Shown here in pieces: positions 7,984-16,074 of a stretch of DNA of 64,000 nt. The position numbers and the translations under genes were made by a program. The notes beneath the pieces were generated by a model. The model searched no databases and was not told the origin of the DNA. It saw only the letters and a program-made list of their open reading frames with translations. The DNA comes from Tuberibacillus sp. Marseille-P3662 (GTDB taxonomy: Bacteria; Bacillota; Bacilli; Bacillales; Sporolactobacillaceae), in NCBI RefSeq assembly GCF_900178005.1, contig NZ_FXBS01000006.1, positions 682,001-746,000 on the forward strand. Direction: 5' to 3'. Each line of letters starts with the position of its first letter. Position 1 is the first letter of the stretch.

Positions 7984-8526
7984 TTGGTTCATCATTTAAT
8001 AACAGACCGTTTGCTTTTACGTCCTTATAAACGAACAGATGCTTGTAGGGTTCAAGCATTGGCAGGAGAGAGAGAAGTCGCAGAAACAACCCTAGCGATT
8101 CCTCATCCCTATCCAGTCGAAGCTGCCGAGTCTTGGATTGAAAGTCATGCCAAGCTCATTGAGAATGGGGAGGCTTATCCGTTTGCGATGGTTTTACGTG
8201 ATGACAATTGGCTCATCGGCACAATGACTATAAGAGTTGATCACCAGCATAACAAGGGGGAACTGGCTTATTGGGTCGGCAAGGATTATTGGGGACAAGG
8301 GTATGCGACAGAAGCCGCTAAAAGAATTACCCAGTTTGGTTTTGATGAACTAACATTAAATCGTGTTTTTGCCCAAGCAATGAGCAGGAATAAAGGTTCA
8401 ACGAAGGTGATGGAAAAGGTTGGGATGAGCTATGAAGGGACCCTGAAACAAGAGCTTTTCCATTGGGGAAAGTATGAAGATGTTGATGTATATGGCCTTT
8501 TGAGATCGGCGTATGATCAGCAGTAG
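7984..8526 (+). CDS. GNAT family N-acetyltransferase (RimJ/RimL-like)
   Basis: A 180-residue acetyltransferase. It opens with LITDRLLLRPYKRTDA, the usual start of RimJ/RimL-type enzymes, has the acetyl-CoA loop GYWGQGYATEA-like segment (YWVGKDYWGQGYATEAAKRI), and ends with NKGSTKVMEKVGMSYEGTLKQ, also typical. I chose the TTG at 7984, 7 bases after AAGGGG, because the upstream in-frame extension (from 7879) overlaps the NUDIX gene and does not resemble the family. It acetylates an amino group of a protein N-terminus or a small molecule, which cannot be decided here. Confidence 0.78.
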   Translation: MVHHLITDRLLLRPYKRTDACRVQALAGEREVAETTLAIPHPYPVEAAESWIESHAKLIENGEAYPFAMVLRDDNWLIGTMTIRVDHQHNKGELAYWVGKDYWGQGYATEAAKRITQFGFDELTLNRVFAQAMSRNKGSTKVMEKVGMSYEGTLKQELFHWGKYEDVDVYGLLRSAYDQQ

Positions 8527-8717
8527 GTTAGGAGTTGTATAGATGATCCAACTCAAAAATATGGACATTTTTTATCAATTAATAAAGATGGCTACATAAT
8601 AAATGACACGAATATTAATAATGATAAGTTAATCTTATCAATACGTATAATAACATAAACATATCTTTATCCTTGTTTCTGAGTTATTATAAAATTAGAA
8701 CAAGGAAGGAGAGCGAC

Positions 8718-9497
8718 ATGCCTATTGATTTTCATAATAGTGAAAACCGCTCGACGTATGCGACAAGGGAAACAAATCTCAGTTGGATGAACAAGGTAGA
8801 TGAGATCGTCAATATTAAAGGAAAAACAGTCCTAGATATAGGATGTGGAGGCGGAATTTACACAAAGGCCCTTGCAGACATGGGGGCCGCTCATGTAACA
8901 GGCTTAGATTTTTCAGAACAGATGCTGACCTCTGCACGGGAAACCTGCAAAGGATATCATAATATTGATTTTAAAGTTGGTAACGCTTTAAATACAAAAT
9001 TGCCCGGTAAACAATTCGATATTGTTATGGAAAGAGCCGTCATCCATCATATTAAGGATTTGGACACTTGCCTTGAAGAGATGTTCAGACTCCTTAAAAA
9101 TGAGGGTTCATGCATCATTCAGGATAGAACACCCGAAGATAGCCTGCTGGAAGGTAGCCCATCTAATATAAGGGGATACTTTTTTGAAAAATATCCTGAA
9201 TTAAGTGATAGGGAAAGGTTACGACGGCATTCAAGTAGTGATGTCCAGCAAATTTTAAGGAATGTCGGTTTCCGTGAGATCAAAGCATATCAATTATGGG
9301 AAACGAGAAAAGTTTATAACACATTAACGGAGCTGAGAAACGATTTACTTAATCGCACGGGGCGTTCAATTCTTTATGAATTGACTGATAATCAGCTGGA
9401 GAATCTTGTTGATGAGATTCAACAGCAGGTAAAACAAGTCAATGAACGAATGATTGTTGAAAAAGATCGATGGACGATTTGGAAGGCCATTAAATAG
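8718..9497 (+). CDS. Class I SAM-dependent methyltransferase
   Basis: A 259-residue Rossmann-type methyltransferase. Motif I is VLDIGCGGGIYTKALADMG (SAM binding), followed by the acidic end of strand 2 (VTGLDFSEQML) and by FDIVMERAVIHHIKDLD, typical of small-molecule methyltransferases. I chose the ATG at 8718, behind AAGGAAGGAG, over an upstream ATG at 8673 without a ribosome site. The 190 bases in front are very AT-rich and hold no gene I can support. The substrate is unknown. The following terminator at 9602-9652 suggests a single-gene unit. Confidence 0.8.
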   Translation: MPIDFHNSENRSTYATRETNLSWMNKVDEIVNIKGKTVLDIGCGGGIYTKALADMGAAHVTGLDFSEQMLTSARETCKGYHNIDFKVGNALNTKLPGKQFDIVMERAVIHHIKDLDTCLEEMFRLLKNEGSCIIQDRTPEDSLLEGSPSNIRGYFFEKYPELSDRERLRRHSSSDVQQILRNVGFREIKAYQLWETRKVYNTLTELRNDLLNRTGRSILYELTDNQLENLVDEIQQQVKQVNERMIVEKDRWTIWKAIK

Positions 9498-9601
9498 TTA
9501 AAAGATGATGACTCCGATTTAAAGTAGGTTGATAACAATATCAACGGCGGTTGATGAGGGGCCACCACCTTCTACTAAGTATGTAGCTGCTTTTGAGTAT
9601 T

Positions 9602-9652
9602 TCTCCGCAACAGTGTGCTAATCTCTGAGTATATTGTTTCGGAGGATTTTTT
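9602..9652 (+). terminator. Probable terminator or attenuator before the MerR gene
   Basis: TCTCCGCAACA pairs with TGTTTCGGAG across a loop of about 25 bases and is followed by ATTTTTT. It lies about 100 bases after the methyltransferase gene. The rest of the 225-base spacer shows only the MerR-type promoter. Confidence 0.55.
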
Positions 9653-9666
9653 ATGTCAAGTTTGAT

Positions 9667-9697
9667 TTGACCCTCACGTTGCGTGGTACTTTATAGT
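9667..9697 (+). promoter_or_regulatory. MerR-type promoter with 19-base spacer and dyad operator
   Basis: TTGACC at 9667-9672 and TATAGT at 9692-9697 are 19 bases apart, the stretched spacing typical of promoters activated by MerR family regulators. The spacer holds CTCACGTTGCGTGGT, close to the CTCACGTTACGTGAG dyad known for TipA-like regulators. It lies directly in front of the MerR family gene at 9723, which suggests autoregulation. Confidence 0.75.
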
Positions 9698-9722
9698 AGC
9701 AGATGTAGGGAGGTCAGGATGG

Positions 9723-10475
9723 ATGACAATGAAGGTAAAGGAAGTCGCTAATTTAGTCGGTATTAGTGTGCGCACACTGCATCATTATGATGACATTGGC
9801 TTACTAGCCCCGGAGGAGACAACCGAATCTGGTTATCGCCTATATTCCAACGAGAACCTTGAGACCTTGCAACAAATTTTATTTTTTAAAGAACTTGGCT
9901 TCCCTCTTAAGAAGATTAAAGCAATCATCAACAGTCCGTCTTTTGATCGCCTCGAGGCATTAGAACTCCAACGGCAAATGTTACTTGAGGAGCGCAAACG
10001 TATTGATAGAATGGTTGCGACGATCGATAAGACAACACAACACATGAAAGGAGGGGTTGAAATGTCAAACAAGGAAAAGTTCGAAGGATTTGATTTTAGC
10101 CATAACCCTTACGAGCAAGAAGCTCGTGAGCGTTGGGGCGATAAAGCTGTTAATAGATCTAACGCTAAACTAGGAAACATGTCAAAAGATGAACAACAAG
10201 CGATGAGCGATAAGATGAATGCCATCTATCGCAGACTTGCGGCTCTTCGAAAGGAATCACCGCAATCGGATGAAGCCCAAGGAGCTATTAAAGAGTGGTA
10301 TGACTTTTTGAACAGCAACTTTGGTGGTTATTATTCTCTGGATGTATTCAAAGGGTTGGGGCAAATGTATGTTGATGATAAGCGCTTTACCCAAAACATC
10401 GATCAGTTTGGCGAAGGCTTAGCGGTATTCATGCGTGATGCCATGGCAATGTATGCTGATCGCAACAAAACATAA
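9723..10475 (+). CDS. MerR family regulator with TipAS antibiotic-recognition domain
   Basis: A 250-residue two-domain protein. Residues ~3-75 are a MerR winged helix (VKEVANLVGISVRTLHHYDDIGLLAPEETTESGYRLYS) and are followed by a dimerisation coiled coil. Residues ~125-245 are a TipAS domain, rich in E, R and K, with EQEARERWGDKAVNRS and YADRNK. TipAL-type proteins bind thiopeptide antibiotics and other hydrophobic compounds and then activate transcription. The B. subtilis relative Mta activates multidrug exporters. An internal ribosome site (AAAGGAGGGGTTGAAATG, ATG at 10062) could produce the ligand-binding part alone, as the TipAS form is made in Streptomyces. The start at 9723 follows GGGAGG by 9 bases. 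Confidence 0.85.
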   Translation: MTMKVKEVANLVGISVRTLHHYDDIGLLAPEETTESGYRLYSNENLETLQQILFFKELGFPLKKIKAIINSPSFDRLEALELQRQMLLEERKRIDRMVATIDKTTQHMKGGVEMSNKEKFEGFDFSHNPYEQEARERWGDKAVNRSNAKLGNMSKDEQQAMSDKMNAIYRRLAALRKESPQSDEAQGAIKEWYDFLNSNFGGYYSLDVFKGLGQMYVDDKRFTQNIDQFGEGLAVFMRDAMAMYADRNKT

Positions 10476-10513
10476 TTCTAAAAGCAACAATCTTTTATAG
10501 CCATCTACAAAAT

Positions 10514-10799
10514 GGAGGCTGGAACAAAAGTATATAGTTACAAAATCATCCGAACGATTAAAAAATCAGTTCGGATGATTTGTTGAAAATAGTCATTCCT
10601 GTCATCGCTTCGTCAAAATCCTTCGCTTGCCGCGGGCACGGCCTCAGCTAACTTGGTAAAGAAAACCCCTTTACCAAGTGGATCTTCGGCTCGTGCTGTT
10701 CCCGCAGGCGTCTACGTATTTTGACGACGCTTAGAATTTGCTTTCATATCTTATTGTTCGGTTTTTTGAGTATCCTGTTTTAGATTTGTCCCAGCCTCT
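10514..10799. repeat. Dispersed repeat element, copy 1 (GGCTGGGACAAA inverted ends)
   Basis: This ~286-base non-coding element starts with GAGGCTGGAACAAA and ends with the near-complement TTTGTCCCAGCCTC. Inside are a hairpin (ATCATCCGAAC with GTTCGGATGAT), the block CATTCCTGTCATCGCTTCGTCAAAAT, a palindromic middle (ACTTGGTAAAG with CTTTACCAAGT) and a distal block TAGAATTTGCTT..., TTGTTCGGTTTTTTGAGTATC. A second, shorter copy lies at 28839-29063. It encodes nothing. The inverted ends and dispersal suggest a MITE-like or structured extragenic element. It fills the spacer between the MerR gene and the aldo/keto reductase gene. Confidence 0.8.
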
Positions 10800-10805
10800 T
10801 GTTTC

Positions 10806-11717
10806 TTACCGATGATTGTCGTACTTGTTAGCTTTTGAAATCGATTGAATCGCAGCCAGCTCTTTCGCCGATAGTTCTGGGGAGACAGACGTTTGAATAT
10901 TGTTTTCCAGCTGTGATGGTTTGCTGGCCCCGGGAATAGCGGCAGCTACGGCTGGATGATGCAGGGCATATCTGATTGCGGTTTGTGATAATGGTCTGTT
11001 TCCTGACGTCTGTTGTTGGAGCTGCTTAACAATTTCCTGAAGTTCTTCGGCGGAATAGTCCAGATATCCATTCTCTGGAATTTTGTTCTCGCCATTGTCA
11101 GATAGAATACCTTTGCCAACGGGGCCGCGGGTGATCACGCTGATGTTGTTTTCAGCGAGCAGTGGCAACACGGTTTCTTCAGGGCGCCGGTCTAAAATAC
11201 TGTATTGCATCATGACACTGACGATGTTTGAACGATGGACATATTCCCGGATAACATTGGGACGGATAGAGCTGATGCCGTAGCAACGGATGTATCCTTC
11301 TTGTTTTAATTCTTCAAATGCCGCAATGGTTTCATCAATCGGATCATCGATCGTACCGCCATGAAGCTGGTAGAGGTCAATATAATCTGTGCCTAGACGT
11401 TTCAAGCTCTGTTTGCACGCTTCTTTTATGTAGGCTTTCGATGGATCCCAGTGCCAGTTTTCTTTACCGGCTTCCCAGTGGTTGCCGCCTTTTGTTGCTA
11501 GGATCACGTCCTCACGCCGCCCTTTAAGCGCTTCACCAACTGTTGTTTCCACGTTACCAAATCGGTATAGATCAGCGGTGTCGACAAAGTTAACACCTTC
11601 ATCAATCGCTTTCTGAATCATATAGACACCGTCTTGGTGATTCTCAGGTAAGGACATGCTGCCAAGGCCGATTTCACTGACGAATAATTCTGATTGTCCT
11701 AATTGATGGGTTTTCAA
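10806..11717 (-). CDS. Aldo/keto reductase
   Basis: A 303-residue NADPH-dependent oxidoreductase with a TIM barrel. Family marks in order are ISEIGLGSMSLP-like start (VSEIGLGSMSLPE), NFVDTADLYRFGNVETTVGEAL with catalytic Asp and Tyr, VILATKGG with the catalytic Lys, YIDLYQLHGGTIDDP with the His, and a C-terminal AIPGASKPSQLENNI cofactor loop. I chose the TTG at 11717, preceded by AAAGGAGG, over an ATG at 11768 that would add 17 residues unlike the family. The substrate is unknown; it resembles YqkF/YdbC-like stress-type reductases. The gene faces the MerR gene across the dispersed repeat. Confidence 0.85.
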   Translation of the reverse strand: MKTHQLGQSELFVSEIGLGSMSLPENHQDGVYMIQKAIDEGVNFVDTADLYRFGNVETTVGEALKGRREDVILATKGGNHWEAGKENWHWDPSKAYIKEACKQSLKRLGTDYIDLYQLHGGTIDDPIDETIAAFEELKQEGYIRCYGISSIRPNVIREYVHRSNIVSVMMQYSILDRRPEETVLPLLAENNISVITRGPVGKGILSDNGENKIPENGYLDYSAEELQEIVKQLQQQTSGNRPLSQTAIRYALHHPAVAAAIPGASKPSQLENNIQTSVSPELSAKELAAIQSISKANKYDNHR

Positions 11718-11855
11718 GTAAACGACCTCCTTTGTAATTCTATTTCTATTATAAGAACCTTGACCCACAAAAGTCGAGTCATGAAACCTCGTTGCTTTAT
11801 AGACGTAAATGAAGTAGGATAAAAATATGAGTCCAATTTGAAGGAGGGAAACAGT

Positions 11856-12146
11856 GTGTTCGAAATGTTATTTGACTTGCCGATGGATCTCCAAATCTAT
11901 TTGTTTTTAATGTCCGCACTGTTAATGATCTCCCTTCAGTCAGCTTGGAGTTATTTTCCCGGTACCTATTACTTTTACGCTTTTTACGGAACTAAGCCGA
12001 TTGATAGGGCTTATATTATAAAAAGTTTACGATATAGCGTTGGATTGACACTTCATCAGATTGTTGATTGGATAACGAGATGTGCTCAGCGGAAAGACCG
12101 GTCTAGTGATGATGACGACGATCATTGTCTTCTCCTTATTTTATAA
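11856..12146 (+). CDS. Hypothetical small membrane protein upstream of yidC
   Basis: A GTG at 11856 follows GGAGGG and opens a 96-residue frame: MFEMLFDLPMDLQ, one strong membrane segment (IYLFLMSALLMISLQSAW), then an aromatic and basic part (SYFPGTYYFYAFYGTKPIDRAYIIKSLRYSV). The tail RKDRSSDDDDDHCLLLIL looks odd. In the +1 frame (from 12082) the same DNA reads as a natural-looking membrane segment ending in KYEWIFKEE, so a frameshift near 12075 is possible. I do not recognise the family. It ends 30 bases before the TTG start of the YidC gene and probably shares its transcript. Confidence 0.5.
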   Translation: MFEMLFDLPMDLQIYLFLMSALLMISLQSAWSYFPGTYYFYAFYGTKPIDRAYIIKSLRYSVGLTLHQIVDWITRCAQRKDRSSDDDDDHCLLLIL

Positions 12147-12175
12147 ATATGAGTGGATATTTAAGGAGGAGACGA

Positions 12176-12979
12176 TTGAAACAGTTATTACAATTATCTT
12201 TAATCACGAGTATAATTCTATTATTGAGCGGATGTTCAGGGAACGGGAATGCTGCTGGAGGCTTTCTCCATGAAACATTCGTAGCGCCATTTACCCATCT
12301 AATTGAATGGACAGCAGGTTTATTTTCTGGGAGTTACGGTCTTGCGATTGTCCTCATTACATTGGTGATTCGCGGGGTATTGATGCCATTTATGCTGAAA
12401 CAATTTAAAAATCAGCGGCAAATGCGCGAAAAGATGGCGGTTATGAAGCCTGAAATGTCGGACATTCAGGAGAAAATTAAGCAAACCAAAGATAAAGCGG
12501 AGCAGCAAAGATTGCAACAAGAAATGATGATGCTTTACCGGAAGCACGGTGTCAATCCATTATCAATGGGATGTCTCCCGCTCATCATCCAAATGCCGAT
12601 TCTTATGGGATTTTATTATGCGATTCGGAGTTCTGAGGATATTGCCACGCACAATTTTCTCTGGTTCAATTTGGGGGCTCCAGATATTCCGCTAGCATTG
12701 TTGGCAGGCGTGATTTACTTTTTACAATTCAGGGTTCAACAAAGCTTTATGCCGGCGGCAGCGACAGATAATCAACAGGCGAACGAGATGATGAAGTGGA
12801 TGGGATTAATTTCACCAGCTTTTATTCTCATTATTTCTTTTAATGCTCCAGCTGCATTGCCGCTCTACTGGTCGATCGGTGGATTGTTTTTAATCGGGCA
12901 AGCTGTTTTTGCCAATAAAATTTATTTTCCCCGTTATGAGGCCTCACAGGTGGAGAATACGAATAAAACAACGGAATAA
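12176..12979 (+). CDS. yidC: Membrane protein insertase YidC/Oxa1, lipoprotein type
   Basis: A 267-residue insertase that places membrane proteins in the cytoplasmic membrane, alone or with SecYEG. The start is a TTG at 12176, 6 bases after AAGGAGGAG. A lipoprotein signal (KQLLQLSLITSIILLLSGC) with lipobox LSGC predicts lipid attachment at the cysteine. The Oxa1 core follows: a first helix with the conserved arginine (GLAIVLITLVIRGVLMPFMLKQ), a charged helical hairpin (QMREKMAVMKPEMSDIQEKIKQ), NPLSMGCLPLIIQMPILMGFY, and two more helices ending in ALPLYWSIGGLF. Bacilli usually have two paralogues (SpoIIIJ and YqjG). There is no rnpA or jag neighbour, so this is probably the second copy, but that is an inference. 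Confidence 0.88.
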   Translation: MKQLLQLSLITSIILLLSGCSGNGNAAGGFLHETFVAPFTHLIEWTAGLFSGSYGLAIVLITLVIRGVLMPFMLKQFKNQRQMREKMAVMKPEMSDIQEKIKQTKDKAEQQRLQQEMMMLYRKHGVNPLSMGCLPLIIQMPILMGFYYAIRSSEDIATHNFLWFNLGAPDIPLALLAGVIYFLQFRVQQSFMPAAATDNQQANEMMKWMGLISPAFILIISFNAPAALPLYWSIGGLFLIGQAVFANKIYFPRYEASQVENTNKTTE

Positions 12980-12985
12980 TTGACG

Positions 12986-13014
12986 AACACGCACACGAGT
13001 TGTGCGTGTTTTTT
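12986..13014 (+). terminator. Intrinsic terminator after yidC
   Basis: AACACGCACA and TGTGCGTGTT form a 10-bp stem around CGAGT, followed by TTTT, 7 bases after the stop codon. The next 110 bases up to eutB are AT-rich and hold no recognisable operator. Confidence 0.88.
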
Positions 13015-13143
13015 ACAGCCAATTCGTGATAATTTTTATGTCGAAAGGCTTCTCGAATTCATTCTCATTTCGTAACATATATAAAAGTTATCTTTTAACG
13101 AATCGTTTTAACGGGTACATAAAATATGAGGGAGATGACGCTA

Positions 13144-14133
13144 TTGAATAACGATGAAGTAACGATGGCCCATGTTTGGAAAGCCAAACGGCGGATTCGT
13201 TCGCTTGTAAGACCGACACCGTTAATCCATTCTGCGTCTTTGTCAGATGTGACAGGGGCCAATGTTTATCTCAAACTGGAGACGATGCACCCAACAGGGG
13301 CCTTTAAATTGAGGGGGGCAGCCAACAAAATTTTAAGTCTTTCACTAGAACAGCAGCGGCAAGGTGTCGCCACTTTTTCTACTGGTAATCACGGTATTGC
13401 GGTCGCCTATGTTGCCAAACAATTAGGCATTCCGGCTACCATTTATTTATCAAGACGAGTGCCGCAAACAAAGATCGATCAACTCGAGAGATTAGGTGCC
13501 CAAGTTGAAAAAGTTGGTGAGAACCAGGATGATGCTGCAGCGTGCTGTTATGAATACCAAGATAAAAAGGGCTATACCGTCATTAAACCGTTTGATGACA
13601 TTGACATTATTGCCGGTCAGGGCACCATCGGCCTGGAAATTCTTGAAGCATGTCCTGACATTGATAAAATGCTTGTTCCGTTATCAGGAGGCGGGCTGTT
13701 AGCGGGTATCGCTTTGGCTCTCAAACAAACGAATCCTCATATCGATGTGACCGGCCTGTCAATTGAAGGGGCTGCCGTCATGCATGAAAGTTTAAAAGCA
13801 GGTCATCCTGTCATTCTGCCGGAAGAGGATACATTGGCTGACAGTTTGCTTGGCGGTATTGGTGCTGATAACCTCTATACATTTAAAATGGTTCAACGAT
13901 ACATGGATCATAGTTTGCAAGTATCAGAGACGGCAATTGCGGACGGCATGATCCATCTTTTAACTCACCACAAAATGGCGGTTGAAGGTGCAGCCGCTGT
14001 GGGTCCCGGTTGGTTGCTTCAGCAGACGCTTGAGCCCGATCAGACTGTTGTTGCTGTCATAAGTGGAAATAATGTCAACGTTAATGAATTAGCTCGGCTT
14101 GTGACCGATCAAAATCATCAACATCAAATGTAA
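13144..14133 (+). CDS. eutB: EutB-type threonine dehydratase family PLP enzyme (hydroxyectoine utilisation)
   Basis: A 329-residue fold-type-II PLP enzyme related to threonine/serine dehydratase. The PLP lysine is K55 in TGAFKLRGAANKI. TFSTGNHGIAVAYVAKQLG is the substrate loop, and VPLSGGGLLAGIA is the glycine loop that holds the PLP phosphate. There is no C-terminal ACT regulatory domain, as in catabolic enzymes. EutB is named in the ectoine/hydroxyectoine utilisation operons of Sinorhizobium and Ruegeria, always with eutC, and the partner is present here (17297). It may dehydrate and deaminate hydroxylated diaminobutyrate. A plain threonine deaminase (2-oxobutyrate former) is the alternative and would suit the methylcitrate genes downstream. 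I chose the TTG at 13144 because GAGGGAG precedes it; an ATG at 13126 lacks a ribosome site. Confidence 0.75.
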   Translation: MNNDEVTMAHVWKAKRRIRSLVRPTPLIHSASLSDVTGANVYLKLETMHPTGAFKLRGAANKILSLSLEQQRQGVATFSTGNHGIAVAYVAKQLGIPATIYLSRRVPQTKIDQLERLGAQVEKVGENQDDAAACCYEYQDKKGYTVIKPFDDIDIIAGQGTIGLEILEACPDIDKMLVPLSGGGLLAGIALALKQTNPHIDVTGLSIEGAAVMHESLKAGHPVILPEEDTLADSLLGGIGADNLYTFKMVQRYMDHSLQVSETAIADGMIHLLTHHKMAVEGAAAVGPGWLLQQTLEPDQTVVAVISGNNVNVNELARLVTDQNHQHQM

Positions 14134-14152
14134 TAGGCTGGAGTGAAGACCC

Positions 14153-15841
14153 TTGGATTTGACAATGTCTGAAGTGATGCAGTTGTCGATTATGGAAACG
14201 GCAAAGGTTAAAACCGCCCAACGAAAACTAAAAGGATCCCCTGTCGAATGGGTATCGGTGATTGAAACGCCTGTTGAAAATTTTATCCGGAAAAATGAAT
14301 TTGTTTTAAGTACGGGCGTTGGATGTGGTCAGGACCCCGAGTTATTGAAAGAATTTGTGATAGATGTGATGGATTCGGGGGCCACGGCTCTAGCGTTTGC
14401 TACGGGGCGTTTTGTGTATGACATTCCCGACAATATTCTTGAGATGGCGGAAGAACAAGGTTTTATTATTATTGACATCCCTTGGGAAATCCGGTTTAGT
14501 GATATTTTGCAATTGGTGATGGAAAAGTTAAATAGTGTGAACCGGGAACAATTGAAACAAACGGAACATATTCAACAGCAACTCATTCATTTGGTCTTAC
14601 GGGGAAAAAGTTTTAATGAAATTCTTCAATATCTTTACCATCATTTACAAATGCCTTTAGCCATGCTTGACCGTAAAGGTGAACTATTGACCCAGACTCA
14701 TTTTAATAAAGGCTTGTTAGATAATCTTTTATCTGAATTGCATGATAAATTCCAGGGTAATCAATCCGCAGTGGGTACTGACCATCCTCTATATCAGAAT
14801 CTTGTGAAACTACCGCGTAAGCCCCAATCTATCTATGCGATGGCTATTGAATCCAATGGCTATTTGCAAGGGTATTTGTTGCTTGGTTCGGAGAGTCAGA
14901 CCTTCTTATACAATCCGATGGTGATGCATATTTTAGAACACGCCACAACAGCGGCGGCTCTATGTTTTCTCAAACAAAATACCATTGAAGAGACGGAACT
15001 ACGTATTAAGGATGATTTTCTATTAAATATGGTCAAAGGTAAATTATTTCTTGATGAGGATATCTATCACCGGGCTGCCTTCTTTGATTATGATCTTGAG
15101 CTTCCATACACATGCATTATTGGCGAACTTAAGAATTTACCTGAGATTTACCGCGACCATTCATCAACACGCTTATCCTTTGACGAGTGGCTCCGTGGTA
15201 TGAATTACTACATTCAAAAGGAAATTAATCAATCTGGAGAAACTTTGCAGCGACGATTAATGACAGCTTTCGATGATCAAACGATTATTATCTTCTTGGA
15301 AAGCTCTGGCGGGAATCAACAGGCCTTCGTCAACGATTTTTTAGATAGTGTGGAACGTCGGCTTCATTCTCTACTGCCAGGTTTGACCGTTTTATGGGGG
15401 ATTGGGACGCATAAAGACGGGATTGAGGTATTTGATCGCAGCTATGAAAAAGCAACGATGGCTTTGGATATCGGAAAACGTCAAAACAGAAGTGGAGAGC
15501 GGACTTTTTTTGCTGATACCCAGATGAACCGCTTGTTGTTGACAATTGCGGATCATCAAGAAATCAAGGATATGACCTCGGGTATCATCAATCCAATTAT
15601 AGATTATGACAAAAAACGTGACATGGATTTGATTGGGACGTTTATGGCTTATAACCGGAATAAAGGCAATGTTAGTCAAACCGCGCGCATTCTTAATCTG
15701 CACCGTCAATCCTTGCTATACCGGTTACGGAAAATAGAAGCTTTAACCGAATTATCTCTGGTTAATGCGGACGACTTGTTCTTGTTGGAATTAAGTATCA
15801 GACTTTGGACATTAGGAGATTTGAAGAAACGACAGATTTAA
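14153..15841 (+). CDS. PucR family transcriptional regulator
   Basis: A 562-residue regulator. The N-terminal ~125 residues are a PucR-type ligand domain (SEVMQLSIMETAKVKTAQRK..., VEWVSVIE, DIPWEIRFSDI). The middle carries a CdaR/GGDEF-like region. The last ~60 residues are a PucR helix-turn-helix (AYNRNKGNVSQTARILNLHRQSLLYRLRKIEAL). The family includes activators of purine and amino-acid catabolism that sense a small molecule. The start is a TTG at 14153, 19 bases after eutB. Its place inside the cluster suggests it senses ectoine, acetyl-diaminobutyrate or a later product and controls the flanking genes. This differs from the MocR-type EnuR or Lrp-type DoeX regulators of Proteobacteria. Confidence 0.85.
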   Translation: MDLTMSEVMQLSIMETAKVKTAQRKLKGSPVEWVSVIETPVENFIRKNEFVLSTGVGCGQDPELLKEFVIDVMDSGATALAFATGRFVYDIPDNILEMAEEQGFIIIDIPWEIRFSDILQLVMEKLNSVNREQLKQTEHIQQQLIHLVLRGKSFNEILQYLYHHLQMPLAMLDRKGELLTQTHFNKGLLDNLLSELHDKFQGNQSAVGTDHPLYQNLVKLPRKPQSIYAMAIESNGYLQGYLLLGSESQTFLYNPMVMHILEHATTAAALCFLKQNTIEETELRIKDDFLLNMVKGKLFLDEDIYHRAAFFDYDLELPYTCIIGELKNLPEIYRDHSSTRLSFDEWLRGMNYYIQKEINQSGETLQRRLMTAFDDQTIIIFLESSGGNQQAFVNDFLDSVERRLHSLLPGLTVLWGIGTHKDGIEVFDRSYEKATMALDIGKRQNRSGERTFFADTQMNRLLLTIADHQEIKDMTSGIINPIIDYDKKRDMDLIGTFMAYNRNKGNVSQTARILNLHRQSLLYRLRKIEALTELSLVNADDLFLLELSIRLWTLGDLKKRQI

Positions 15842-15857
15842 AAGGATCTTTTATTTT

Positions 15858-15907
15858 AAACCAAGTTTTAGAACCACGTTTTTATGGTTCTCGGCTTGGT
15901 TTTTTTG
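15858..15907 (+). terminator. Intrinsic terminator after the PucR gene
   Basis: AACCAAG...AGAACCA pairs with TGGTTCT..CTTGGTT in a two-part stem followed by seven T bases. It splits eutB-pucR from the doeA-led genes. Confidence 0.85.
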
Positions 15908-15923
15908 TGTAAGTCCCCATATA

Positions 15924-15955
15924 CAGTGCCTGGCACCTCTAAAGACACGGCACTG
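15924..15955. repeat. Short inverted repeat (CAGTGCC / GGCACTG)
   Basis: CAGTGCC and GGCACTG flank TGGCACCTCTAAAGACAC in the spacer before doeA. Similar 'cagtgcctggcac' hairpins are scattered in many Bacillus genomes. No function is shown here. The rest of the 230-base spacer is AT-rich. Confidence 0.45.
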
Positions 15956-16074
15956 CTAAATATGTATGAATCAATTAACGAAAATTTATACAATTTGGTC
16001 ATTGTCGATAATGTAGGCCGTTGAGTAAGATAATAGTACATTACTTAAAGGTTAGCTGGAAGGAGGCGTCGGAT

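Noticed and set aside
8543-8599. 18-codon frame after the GNAT gene
   Set aside because: Very short and AT-rich, with a weak ribosome site and no recognisable content.
12082-12273. Separate 63-residue gene in the +1 frame before yidC
   Set aside because: It overlaps the yidC coding region by about 100 bases and has no ribosome site of its own. Kept only as a sign of a possible frameshift in the gene at 11856-12146.
13126-13143. Upstream ATG start for eutB
   Set aside because: No Shine-Dalgarno site precedes it. The GAGGGAG after it fits the TTG at 13144, though the longer form cannot be fully excluded.
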